The notes under the pieces were generated by a model. It saw only the letters and a list, made by a program, of their open reading frames with translations. It was not told the DNA's origin and did not search any database. Position numbers and translations under genes: made by a program. Source: Clostridiaceae bacterium (GTDB lineage Bacteria > Bacillota > Clostridia > Saccharofermentanales > Saccharofermentanaceae). From it: DNA of 64,000 nucleotides. Shown piece after piece: positions 8,622 through 16,604 of the stretch. Position 1 is the stretch's first letter. Each line of letters opens with the position of its first letter. Location of the stretch: contig DUPM01000136.1 in NCBI GenBank assembly GCA_012838315.1, positions 22,994-86,993 of the forward strand, given 5' to 3'.

Positions 8622-8698
8622 GTTTCCGTAGCTCAGCAGGATAGAGCGACCGCCTCCTAAGCGGTAGGCCAGCGGTTCGAATCCGCTCGGGAACACCA
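8622..8698 (+). tRNA. tRNA-Arg (anticodon CCT)
   Basis: A full cloverleaf: acceptor GTTTCCG pairs with CGGGAAC, the D-arm has AGCTCAGCAGGATAGAGC, anticodon stem ACCGC/GCGGT encloses the loop CTCCTAA (anticodon CCT, reading AGG), and the T-arm has GGTTCGAATCC. The 3' CCA is encoded. It has its own promoter and terminator and is a single-gene unit. Confidence 0.97.
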
Positions 8699-8703
8699 AC
8701 TTC

Positions 8704-8746
8704 GTATTGCGTTTCGCATTTTTGAAACGCAATACCTCCAATTTTT
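8704..8746 (+). terminator. Intrinsic terminator after tRNA-Arg
   Basis: A perfect 12-bp stem (8704-8715 with 8724-8735), 8-nt loop, then a T tract at 8742-8746. Confidence 0.75.
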
Positions 8747-8793
8747 CCACGCCGGTTCTCGAATTCTTTGCCAGTTATAAAGCGCTTCATTCG

Positions 8794-9954
8794 TTAAAGG
8801 ATAGTTCGACAGAGTTCAACCGCTCTTTGACCCAGCAAAACAAAAATCTGACCCAAAACGGCAAGCATTGAAAGTAAAGCAAAACTCATTGCTCCACCCG
8901 AAATGCAATTAAACGGCTTAGTAAAAAGAGCCTTTCTTGCGGCAACGCGAATGAGTACTAAAACAAGTAACATCAAAAACACCGCAAAAATAAATTCAAC
9001 GGCCACCAACAAGACATTTGACAGAGAGAATACACGCTCCCCAAGTACAACCGAAATCATTTCAGATGGCAAAACGACCAGAAAAACATGGGCCGGAAGA
9101 ATGATTAAATTCAGAAGTGGATCGGAAAACACCAGACGACCGGCCTTCGTGTATTCAGAATAAAAGAACACCAACACAGTCGGCACAACAACTGCAAGCG
9201 ACATAATCGAAGAAGGAAGTTTCAAGGTTGAGAACACGCTCAAAAGGATTGTTGATGCACCCGCGAGAAAACCCGTCCAAAATGAAAAAAGAAGCATTCC
9301 ACCAATTAATGAAGACTCATTATCAACCGGTGAAAAACGGCTATAAACCGTCGATTCGGAGTGTGAGTGCGGAACCATCTTAAACGTCCAATGACCTTTT
9401 CTCCGGTAGATAAAAACAACAGCTGCTGTTACGGCAGACAAAATCATCAAGATGCCAGCGGGATGCATCAATATATATATTTGAGGCATGCGCAATAATG
9501 TCATTCCCAAAAATGACTCGTATGTCCATGCATGTCTTAATGCCCCCAAAAACAACATCATCACAAGAAAAGCAGCATACGAGAGGAGTCCAAAAGATCG
9601 GTTTCTTCGTCCGTATAATACATAAGTTGAAATCATCGGACTCAGCAACAATAAATATGCACCTTTTGAAATTCCGAAAGCATCGACAAACGCCTGCGGT
9701 ACGCGAATAAATTCCGGCAAATAGCCCAAAGCCAGCGTAATAAAACGAACGGCAATAATGACACCTATCAGATGCGCAACAGGATGTTTTCGAGGTATCA
9801 GATTCGCGATGGGAATGCAGAACAGAAGGATGATGAAAACACTCGCAATCGTCATAATCGATTCGAATAAGTTATTGCTTCTTAGCGCCAACAGTAAGCC
9901 GAATGTCAGAACCGACACAAATCGAAACACACCGAACTCACCTGTCTTATTCAT
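8794..9954 (-). CDS. Rnf-like integral membrane protein, RnfE-like and RnfA-like halves fused
   Basis: A 386-residue polytopic membrane protein, last gene of an rnfC-D-G cluster. About six helices (9-185) are followed by a hydrophilic linker (187-215) and five to six more helices (217-372). Each half has the size and topology of RnfE/RnfA (about 190 residues). The first half has an NN.F start, a PMIS...GRRNRSFG segment and an LGALR segment placed as in RnfE. The second ends in KPFNCISGGAMSFALLSM, placed like the RnfA C-terminus. The cysteines that normally sit in the early CP motif and the NC motif, proposed iron ligands in RnfA/E, are absent from the first half. ATG 9954 has GAGGAG upstream. 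The fusion reading is inference from position and pattern. Confidence 0.55.
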   Translation of the reverse strand: MNKTGEFGVFRFVSVLTFGLLLALRSNNLFESIMTIASVFIILLFCIPIANLIPRKHPVAHLIGVIIAVRFITLALGYLPEFIRVPQAFVDAFGISKGAYLLLLSPMISTYVLYGRRNRSFGLLSYAAFLVMMLFLGALRHAWTYESFLGMTLLRMPQIYILMHPAGILMILSAVTAAVVFIYRRKGHWTFKMVPHSHSESTVYSRFSPVDNESSLIGGMLLFSFWTGFLAGASTILLSVFSTLKLPSSIMSLAVVVPTVLVFFYSEYTKAGRLVFSDPLLNLIILPAHVFLVVLPSEMISVVLGERVFSLSNVLLVAVEFIFAVFLMLLVLVLIRVAARKALFTKPFNCISGGAMSFALLSMLAVLGQIFVLLGQRAVELCRTIL

Positions 9955-9965
9955 GCATAGTCTCC

Positions 9966-11180
9966 TCAAAGAACATAATCACGTATGTATTTGTATCCGG
10001 TATTGACAGCGCTCACCAATGTCGCCGAGAACTCCGGTGCCGAATCCACGCCCAGAATCTGGGTCCGGATCTCAGACAAGGGCAGTCCGTCAACGCTCTC
10101 AATAAGATTATCTCCTACCTCACCCGGAACGACGACCCCGTCCTCAATGCCACCATTATCAATCTCGACTTTCGCTGTATCAGAGGGAATCGAAACCTCA
10201 TCACCTGGAAAATTGCTCGCGTCTTCAGCATCATTGCTCACACTCGGAAGCTCTTCCGCTTCAGAGGGTTCCGTTCCGGTCTCTTCCGTCCGTTCGCCTT
10301 CTGTCGGAATTTCCTTGATTACATTATTCCTAGAATTCTCAATACATTCTTTGGCTAATCGATAAAACACATTTACTTTCATGTCTACACCATCGACAAT
10401 TTCCGTATAGCCATCAGATTTAATCGCCAATTTATCTAAATCCTGTACCTTAACCAGCATGTTCTCCATTGAATAAGATTGTGCTGCCCATATTTGTTGA
10501 CCATCGGGCATATTGTATTCGCCGTCAACTGAAGATTGAGCTCTATTCTTCCCGCCGTCTTTGGCTTCTGCATCCCAATTCACAGAAATGATTCGTCCGT
10601 CTTTCACCGTTATTTCAACATAATCCTTATATCCCGAATTGTCATAATCATCATTCTCTGCAAAAAAAACACCGTCATGAAGCCCCTCTACAGATGGGTA
10701 TTCACTATATATAAGTTCTTCGCTATTGTATTCAAGCTGCAACGCAACGGGAATACGAACGCCCTGCAATTGACCATTAAGTGCATCCATCACATTCAAA
10801 GACGGAAGGGATTGCATCGATGAATCCAAAACCTCGATAGCTAGCAATCGATCGCCTGTTTCAGAAATCGCCATTCTTGAAGACAACTCTCCCTGATCGG
10901 TCGAAATCCTCACCGTCAGAACATACCCCAACACTTTTCGATTCATATCATATGCAATATAGAAATCACTGACACTGCCGTCTGAAATTGCTTCCGGAAC
11001 CTCATAAGCTTCGAAACGATCGGCATCAATCAAATGCCCCATGTTTTGTCTGAAATAATTTTGAGTTTTCTCTTGCCGCGAATAATTTGAAATCAGCGCA
11101 CTCCCTATAAGTGCAACCAGTGAAAGAGACACCATAATAATGGCGCTTAAAACAATTTTCCTTGCATCAGATCGATTCAT
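9966..11180 (-). CDS. rnfG: RnfG-like FMN-binding protein with an extra FMN_bind-like domain
   Basis: A 404-residue protein, about twice the usual RnfG. It has an N-terminal membrane anchor (8-31) and an RnfG-like extracytoplasmic part (40-160, including VLGYVLTVRIS). Next is a second FMN_bind-like domain (168-285) with DGVFFAENDDYDNSGYKDYV and VEITVKDGRIISVNWD, as in electron-transfer lipoproteins. An acidic, low-complexity linker (288-362) and a C-terminal segment (363-404) follow. In RnfG the covalent FMN sits on Thr of an SGAT motif; here the matching place reads EFSATLVS (383-390), so the Thr is kept but Ser-Gly is not. The second domain has no SGAT-like motif. It overlaps rnfD by 4 nt. 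Confidence 0.7.
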   Translation of the reverse strand: MNRSDARKIVLSAIIMVSLSLVALIGSALISNYSRQEKTQNYFRQNMGHLIDADRFEAYEVPEAISDGSVSDFYIAYDMNRKVLGYVLTVRISTDQGELSSRMAISETGDRLLAIEVLDSSMQSLPSLNVMDALNGQLQGVRIPVALQLEYNSEELIYSEYPSVEGLHDGVFFAENDDYDNSGYKDYVEITVKDGRIISVNWDAEAKDGGKNRAQSSVDGEYNMPDGQQIWAAQSYSMENMLVKVQDLDKLAIKSDGYTEIVDGVDMKVNVFYRLAKECIENSRNNVIKEIPTEGERTEETGTEPSEAEELPSVSNDAEDASNFPGDEVSIPSDTAKVEIDNGGIEDGVVVPGEVGDNLIESVDGLPLSEIRTQILGVDSAPEFSATLVSAVNTGYKYIRDYVL

Positions 11181-12178
11181 GGCTCCACCTCTTCAGCATG
11201 AGTCTCAACAAGCTTCGACACCTTAGGATTCCGATTGTCTATATCTTGCGCGAAAAGTCTTGGCCGTGTGTAGAAATCGGCAATCGGTGTCAAAAAATTC
11301 ATCAAAAGAACCGGCAATAGCAACGCAAAAACCGGTTGACCTAGGAGATAAATAACTGCCGAAAGAAAACCAGTCAGAAAAGCAGCGACAACCCTAAAGC
11401 GAGAATCAATCGGCGAAGTCGCATAATCATTCACGGCAAAAACGGCAACGAAAACAACACCACTTTCAGCAATGGCCTGAATCAGTCCGACCGATTCTGT
11501 GCGGTATCCTGAAAAAACGACAAACGTAAGAATAAATGTAACAAGGACTGCCAACGGCTCATGGGGTCGAATAACACCATTAAGCAATAAGTAAATACCA
11601 CCGAAAATGATCAACACGACTGCCGATGCACCCATGAAGCCGGGAACGGCACCCATGAACCATTCGGTAAAGTCCGAGAGGGCGTCTGCGGCATATGCCG
11701 AGGAGTCACTTGAACTTCCGGCAAAAAGTGTTTGTATCACCCATCTTTCTTTGCCGGGTAAAACGACATCGTAGTCTCGTACTCTGTAGATGACTTCGAT
11801 AAATGCTCTTCCGATCAGCGCCGGATTAAACAAGTTGGTTCCCGCTCCGCCAAAGACTTGCTTCACAAAAATGGATGCAAAAGCGACTCCGACAAAAAGA
11901 TGAAGCATAGATATATTGGCCGGTAACATCAGCGCAATCATGATGCCACTGATCAATGAGCTAATATCATAATAATGGATATCCTTATAAAGCAATACCG
12001 AGATAATGCGATCACTGACAAGAAAAAGTAGTGCGGACCATAAAATGAGGACAATTGCTCGAACACCATAGAAAAAAACAGCCGCAACACATGGTGGTAT
12101 CAATGCCACTAAAACATGCAAATATATGTATGGTGAGCTTGCATGTCGGTGAATATGGGGTGCCGGTCGCAACGTCAT
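11177..12178 (-). CDS. rnfD: RnfD-like membrane subunit
   Basis: A 333-residue integral membrane protein of the NqrB/RnfD family. It starts RPAPHIHRHASSPYIYLHVL, close to the usual RnfD start, and has GGAGTNLFNPALIGRAF (110-126) and the PGFMG...GGIYLL region. The segment at 153-168 (AGSSSDSSAYAADALS) occupies the place of the SATPL/SGATPL flavin-attachment motif, and no Thr is present there, so covalent FMN binding is doubtful. ATG at 12178 overlaps the rnfC stop as ATGA, which indicates translational coupling. Confidence 0.82.
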   Translation of the reverse strand: MTLRPAPHIHRHASSPYIYLHVLVALIPPCVAAVFFYGVRAIVLILWSALLFLVSDRIISVLLYKDIHYYDISSLISGIMIALMLPANISMLHLFVGVAFASIFVKQVFGGAGTNLFNPALIGRAFIEVIYRVRDYDVVLPGKERWVIQTLFAGSSSDSSAYAADALSDFTEWFMGAVPGFMGASAVVLIIFGGIYLLLNGVIRPHEPLAVLVTFILTFVVFSGYRTESVGLIQAIAESGVVFVAVFAVNDYATSPIDSRFRVVAAFLTGFLSAVIYLLGQPVFALLLPVLLMNFLTPIADFYTRPRLFAQDIDNRNPKVSKLVETHAEEVEP

Positions 12179-13515
12179 GACCGCCCCCTTCTTCTGGCAC
12201 GGTGCCCTGCTCTTGAAATTGTGAAAGCGAGATCTTTGCCAGCAGGACAAACGAACGAACACGCCCCACAAGATATACATTGAGCTACGCCTAATTCTTC
12301 AACTGTTTTTTCATCTCCAACCTCAAGAAGCCTGTGACAGAGATAGGGTTGTAATCCGACAGGACATGCATCGATGCAAGCACCACAATGTACACAAGGT
12401 GTCTTAGGCGGGTCACTCTTTCGGATTAATGCCAAGCCCTGTGTAGTCTTAATAATCGGCACGTGCGCATTCGTAAGGCAAGCACCGGTTATTGCACCAC
12501 CCATAACAATACGATTGGCGGATGCCGCACCGGGCACTCTTGCCAGTATCTCGTCAGCATACGAGCCAATCGGCACCAGCATGTTGTGACCTTGCGTCGT
12601 ATCACCGGAAATCGATATAATTCGCTGGACCAAAGGCATATTCCTCTCGACCATATCAGCGACAGCCGCGCATGTCGACACATTAAAGACGACAGCGCCA
12701 ACTGTGTTTTCAGGTCTACGACCTGCAGGCAATTCAACATTGTATAACGCTTTAATCAACAAACGCTCATATCCTTGAGGAAAACGAGATCTCATGACTC
12801 GAACAATAAATTTGCGGTCCGGATAGACGGTTTGAAAACGGGCAAACGCATCTCGAAGCGCTTCAAGTTCGATCAACCACTTATCCATAACACAAAAAAC
12901 GACATTGCTAACTTTGCATAAACCGCTAAGTGCACCTGCCCCTCTGATAACACGATCCAGCTGCTCTCGCAAAAGATGAATATCACCACTCAAATAAGGC
13001 TCGCTTTGACATGCATTCACAATCAATGTCGACACCCCTTCTTGGTAGGCGCGCACACATTTTTTAGCCGTCGGATAACCCTCACCGCCCATACCGACAA
13101 TGCCCGAAAAATCAAGCAACTTCGAAATGACAGATGGCGTTAATCGCTCAGGCTTCTCTCTTCGCTGTATGGATGTGTGAAGCGTTCTTTTGTGATCATT
13201 AGTGATTTCGACAGCCATACAATGTTTACGGTTTAGCAATTCGTATTGCTTAATGCCCGTTACTGTCCCGGAAATACCGGTATGGACCGGAACACTCAAC
13301 GGGCCAGAAGACCGTCCGATCATCTGACCGACTGTGACCTTTTCACCTACTTTTACTATTGGTTCTGCCGGCTCACCGATGTGCTGCAGCATCGGCAGCA
13401 AAATTTCGCGCGGTGAAAAAACCTCAAGCACAGGCTCTCGAGGAAAATCCAACTTTCCGTCGAACGCCAATCCGTCCATCGGAAACCAGCCCTTTTTGAA
13501 TGAAAGTTTCTTCAT
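12175..13515 (-). CDS. rnfC: RnfC-like electron transport subunit
   Basis: A 446-residue peripheral subunit. It has the QHIGEPAEPIV and GEKVTVGQ N-terminal region, the nucleotide/FMN-binding glycine motif GMGGEGYPT (141-149), NACQSEPYL (168-176) and two ferredoxin-like [4Fe-4S] motifs (Cys 384/387/390/394 and 423/426/429/433). All key cysteines are present, so it looks functional as the NAD(H)-facing module. The normal electron partner RnfB is not encoded nearby. It is 22 nt downstream of rpoD and probably shares its transcript. Confidence 0.92.
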   Translation of the reverse strand: MKKLSFKKGWFPMDGLAFDGKLDFPREPVLEVFSPREILLPMLQHIGEPAEPIVKVGEKVTVGQMIGRSSGPLSVPVHTGISGTVTGIKQYELLNRKHCMAVEITNDHKRTLHTSIQRREKPERLTPSVISKLLDFSGIVGMGGEGYPTAKKCVRAYQEGVSTLIVNACQSEPYLSGDIHLLREQLDRVIRGAGALSGLCKVSNVVFCVMDKWLIELEALRDAFARFQTVYPDRKFIVRVMRSRFPQGYERLLIKALYNVELPAGRRPENTVGAVVFNVSTCAAVADMVERNMPLVQRIISISGDTTQGHNMLVPIGSYADEILARVPGAASANRIVMGGAITGACLTNAHVPIIKTTQGLALIRKSDPPKTPCVHCGACIDACPVGLQPYLCHRLLEVGDEKTVEELGVAQCISCGACSFVCPAGKDLAFTISRAGHRARRRGRS

Positions 13516-13537
13516 ATTGTCTCCGCAAGGCGGGGTA

Positions 13538-14605
13538 TCAGTCGATGTAATCCTTCAATTTCTTGCTGCGACTGGGATGACGCAATTTGCGAAGCGCTTT
13601 TGCTTCGATTTGACGAATGCGCTCACGCGTGACGTTGAACTCACGCCCCACCTCTTCCAATGTACGTTGTCTGCCGTCATCAAGACCAAATCGAAGTCTG
13701 AGCACATTTTCTTCGCGAGGCGTTAATCCGCTCATCGCTTCGATCAACTGCTCTTTTAGCAACGTATACGCCACCTGATCCGCAGGAGACATCGCATCAT
13801 CATCGGGAATAAAGTCACCCAGATGGCTATCCTCCTCTTCGCCGATTGGTTTTTCCAAAGATACCGGCTCCTGAGAGATCTTCTGGATCTCACGAACCTT
13901 CTCAACAGGAATGCCCATCTCTTCTGCAATCTCTTCAACCTCAGGCTCTCTGCCAAGTTCCTGAATCAAAGAACGCTGAACACGAACCAGACGATTGATG
14001 GTCTCGACCATGTGAACAGGAATACGAATGGTACGCGCTTGATCCGCGATGGCTCGCGTGATTGCCTGACGAATCCACCATGTTGCATATGTGCTGAACT
14101 TAAAACCTTTGGAGTGGTCAAATTTGTCTACGGCCTTAATCAAGCCAAGGTTGCCTTCTTGAATGAGATCAAGAAATTGCATGCCTCGTCCAAGATACCT
14201 TTTAGCAATGGATACAACCAATCTCAGGTTAGCCTCGATAAGCATATCCTTCGCATCGTTTTCGCCTTCAAGCATTCTCTTTGCATAATCCTGTTCTTGC
14301 TCAGCGGTCAAGAGCGGCACCTTGCCAATCTCCTTGAGATACATGCGAACCGGATCATCCATGCCGATTGATTCGCCGGCAGACCCGGCCATATCAAGAT
14401 CAACACCACTTTCTTCCTCGACATTGGTCTCAGGAATAATTTCCACGCCTTTGTCTTGCAAAGTGTCAAAAATCTTCTCCGCATCGTCCGGGTCAATGTC
14501 ATGCTTCTCGATAAGCGACATCATGTCCTTATAGCTGATACTATTGTTGTTCGCTGCGGCACGTTTTTCAATCTGTTGAAGAATCGAACGAAAATCACTG
14601 GCCAT
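13538..14605 (-). CDS. rpoD: RNA polymerase primary sigma factor (sigma-A)
   Basis: A 355-residue group 1 sigma factor. Region 1.2 has [11 protein letters not shown]; region 2 has [13 protein letters not shown] and [16 protein letters not shown]; region 4.2 ends in [28 protein letters not shown]. The N-terminal region 1.1-like part is present. In many Bacillota dnaG lies just upstream; here a zinc-ribbon membrane protein takes that place, and rnfC follows with a 22-nt gap. ATG 14605 has AGGAGG upstream. Confidence 0.97.
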   Translation of the reverse strand: MASDFRSILQQIEKRAAANNNSISYKDMMSLIEKHDIDPDDAEKIFDTLQDKGVEIIPETNVEEESGVDLDMAGSAGESIGMDDPVRMYLKEIGKVPLLTAEQEQDYAKRMLEGENDAKDMLIEANLRLVVSIAKRYLGRGMQFLDLIQEGNLGLIKAVDKFDHSKGFKFSTYATWWIRQAITRAIADQARTIRIPVHMVETINRLVRVQRSLIQELGREPEVEEIAEEMGIPVEKVREIQKISQEPVSLEKPIGEEEDSHLGDFIPDDDAMSPADQVAYTLLKEQLIEAMSGLTPREENVLRLRFGLDDGRQRTLEEVGREFNVTRERIRQIEAKALRKLRHPSRSKKLKDYID

Positions 14606-14675
14606 TCATTTCCTCCTGTGTCCTGTGAAAAGGTCGGTAAGTCACTCTAAATGAGATTACTCAATGCGTATGCTA

Positions 14676-15446
14676 TCACTCTGCCGATTTGGTATAAGAA
14701 ATGGTACGAATGTTCTCGACTTTCATATCGTCCGCCGACTCAAAATCAACAATGTACTCTGCATTTGCGGAAACAAGGTCGACACGAATCGGCGCATAGT
14801 AACTATTGAATGCCTCATCCTTCAAATCGTATTGATCTGCACGAAGCGCTGCATAGGCTTTAAACAAATCGAGAGCAAGCTCCGGTGTCGCTTCACTGTC
14901 CGTGACCACACGAAGACGATTGTTCCTCTGTCCGGAAAGCGAAAATCCGACATATAGCCCATCCACCTTCTCGGTCTTGACTTCAATCCCTGCTTGTTCA
15001 AACACGGTATCAATAGATTCCGCAATGGCCTTCTCGTTTTTCTGTCTAGAAAAATACAAAGGCATGCTGATTGCAAGAACCAACACCAGCGCTGCGACAA
15101 AAGCGGCTGCAATCTTGATGACGACCTCTTTCGGCGCCTTGATCTGATCTGCAGACACTTCGTATGGATTCTTTTCGATCTTTGTTGTTGATGAAACGGT
15201 AGCCTGCTGCTTAATGGCGTTGGGCACCGGATCCGGATAAACCGGAACGACATTATATCGCTTAACACCTTCTCGCTTCGGTTGCGGCTCGTTGGGAAAA
15301 GTGTATCCCTCCGGATTCTCCGCTATCGCAATGGCCTCCGAAGTAGGAAAGACACAATCACAAAAAAGACATTCGCACAATTCTTCTCTATCGTTTAAAA
15401 TAATCAATGATCCACAGTTCTTGCAGATCCCTTGAGTTGACGCCAT
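14676..15446 (-). CDS. Zinc-ribbon protein with one membrane helix, function unknown
   Basis: 256 residues. An N-terminal zinc ribbon (CKNCGS and CECLFCDC, four cysteines), a hydrophilic linker, one hydrophobic helix near 110-132 (VVIKIAAAFVAALVLVLAI) and a C-terminal, probably extracytoplasmic, alpha/beta domain of about 120 residues that I do not recognise. The layout suggests a cytoplasmic zinc finger anchored to the membrane. It has a strong own promoter and lies 70 nt upstream of rpoD. Confidence 0.75.
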   Translation of the reverse strand: MASTQGICKNCGSLIILNDREELCECLFCDCVFPTSEAIAIAENPEGYTFPNEPQPKREGVKRYNVVPVYPDPVPNAIKQQATVSSTTKIEKNPYEVSADQIKAPKEVVIKIAAAFVAALVLVLAISMPLYFSRQKNEKAIAESIDTVFEQAGIEVKTEKVDGLYVGFSLSGQRNNRLRVVTDSEATPELALDLFKAYAALRADQYDLKDEAFNSYYAPIRVDLVSANAEYIVDFESADDMKVENIRTISYTKSAE

Positions 15447-15507
15447 ATAGAACCACCTTTAAAATCATTACATACGTATCGGACTATACCCATAAGTAAG
15501 CAGAGTA

Positions 15508-15536
15508 ATTATATACGTAAGCGACCCAAAGTGCAA
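15508..15536 (-). promoter_or_regulatory. Sigma-A promoter of the zinc-ribbon gene
   Basis: Minus strand TTGCAC (15531-15536), 17-nt spacer, TATAAT (15508-15513). The -35 overlaps the left arm of an imperfect inverted repeat: TGCAAACACA (15532-15541) and TGTATTTGCA (15559-15568). Confidence 0.7.
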
Positions 15537-15632
15537 ACACAAATCATCTCACAAATCTTGTATTTGCACAATAACGGCTCTTTCTTTTCGAAATGAAGAC
15601 CTAATGTAAATTATCTTTGGGAGGTGCCTTCA

Positions 15633-16604
15633 ATGTCCGTTCAAATATCCATGCAACCCATCGAAAACTTAGATGAAATTAAGTCTCTCTGGGAGGCCAT
15701 CCGCGATGATCATGCAACGCGATCCACATACTTCGGGAATGATTTTCGGGGACGCCGATTTGAAAACCGTTTCGAATTCTACAAAGATGCTGATCGCGTC
15801 AAATATGCGGGATTATGCGTTGCCCGAGACGACTCACGAATTATCGGATATTGCGCGGGACATATTGATTATCAGGGCATTGGCGAGATTGACTCATTTT
15901 ACGTCGTCCCAGAGTATCGCTCACAGGGCATTGGACACTTAATTTTCGAAAGATTACACACAGAACTCAGTGCCCGCCATCCGACGAAGATTCACATTGC
16001 AGTAATTCACGGTAATGAGCGAGCGCTTCAATTCTATAAGCGACACGGTTTTCTCCCTATCGGGTACAAACTCCAAAACATTCCGAATGACGAATCGGAC
16101 CTTTTAACGTATACAGAATTAGCGCCGGCAGACATGGTGTTTCACGAACAGAAAATGCGAAAAGCTCTCTATTGGGCTGCAAAGGCCGAATCCCTACAAG
16201 AAGCGCCGATTGGTTGTGTGATTGTTCATGACGGCCGCATTATCGCGCACGGCTATAACCTGCGAGAATCGCGACAAGACGTGACCGAACACGCAGAGAT
16301 TTCCGCCATTCGATCTGCTTGCCGAAAACTTAAGTCTTGGCGTTTAGAAAACTGCGATTTATATGTCACACTTGAGCCATGCACCATGTGTGCCGGCGCA
16401 ATTATTCAATCGCGTATTCGACATGTTTACTTCGGCGCACCGGACCCAAAGGCCGGCGCCGTCGTCTCCAAACAACAAGTTTTTGATGCTGAGCATAATC
16501 ACCAAGTGCAATACACCGGTGGCATCCTTGCTGATGAGTGCGGTCAAATACTTAAAGATTTTTTCAAAACACTCAGAAAAGAAAAGCCTTCGCATCAGGA
16601 ATAA
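15633..16604 (+). CDS. tadA: Fusion of GNAT acetyltransferase and tRNA adenosine deaminase TadA
   Basis: A 323-residue two-domain protein. Residues 1-165 form a GNAT domain with the acetyl-CoA loop RSQGIG (96-101) and ALQFYKRHGF. Residues 171-323 form a full TadA with the zinc/catalytic motif HAE (220-222) and PCTMC (249-253). TadA makes inosine at the wobble base of tRNA-Arg(ACG) and is normally essential; the GNAT substrate is unknown. I start at ATG 15633 with GGGAGG eight bases upstream. The 3' end overlaps the 3' end of addA on the other strand by 32 nt. A frameshifted junction is excluded because the frame is continuous. Confidence 0.9.
   Translation: MSVQISMQPIENLDEIKSLWEAIRDDHATRSTYFGNDFRGRRFENRFEFYKDADRVKYAGLCVARDDSRIIGYCAGHIDYQGIGEIDSFYVVPEYRSQGIGHLIFERLHTELSARHPTKIHIAVIHGNERALQFYKRHGFLPIGYKLQNIPNDESDLLTYTELAPADMVFHEQKMRKALYWAAKAESLQEAPIGCVIVHDGRIIAHGYNLRESRQDVTEHAEISAIRSACRKLKSWRLENCDLYVTLEPCTMCAGAIIQSRIRHVYFGAPDPKAGAVVSKQQVFDAEHNHQVQYTGGILADECGQILKDFFKTLRKEKPSHQE

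Noticed and set aside
8512..8790. 92-codon frame on the minus strand across tRNA-Arg
   Set aside because: It is an antisense reading of the tRNA and its terminator.
11177..12280. Longer rnfD start upstream of 12178
   Set aside because: The extra residues are a shifted reading of rnfC; ATG 12178 forms a typical ATGA overlap.
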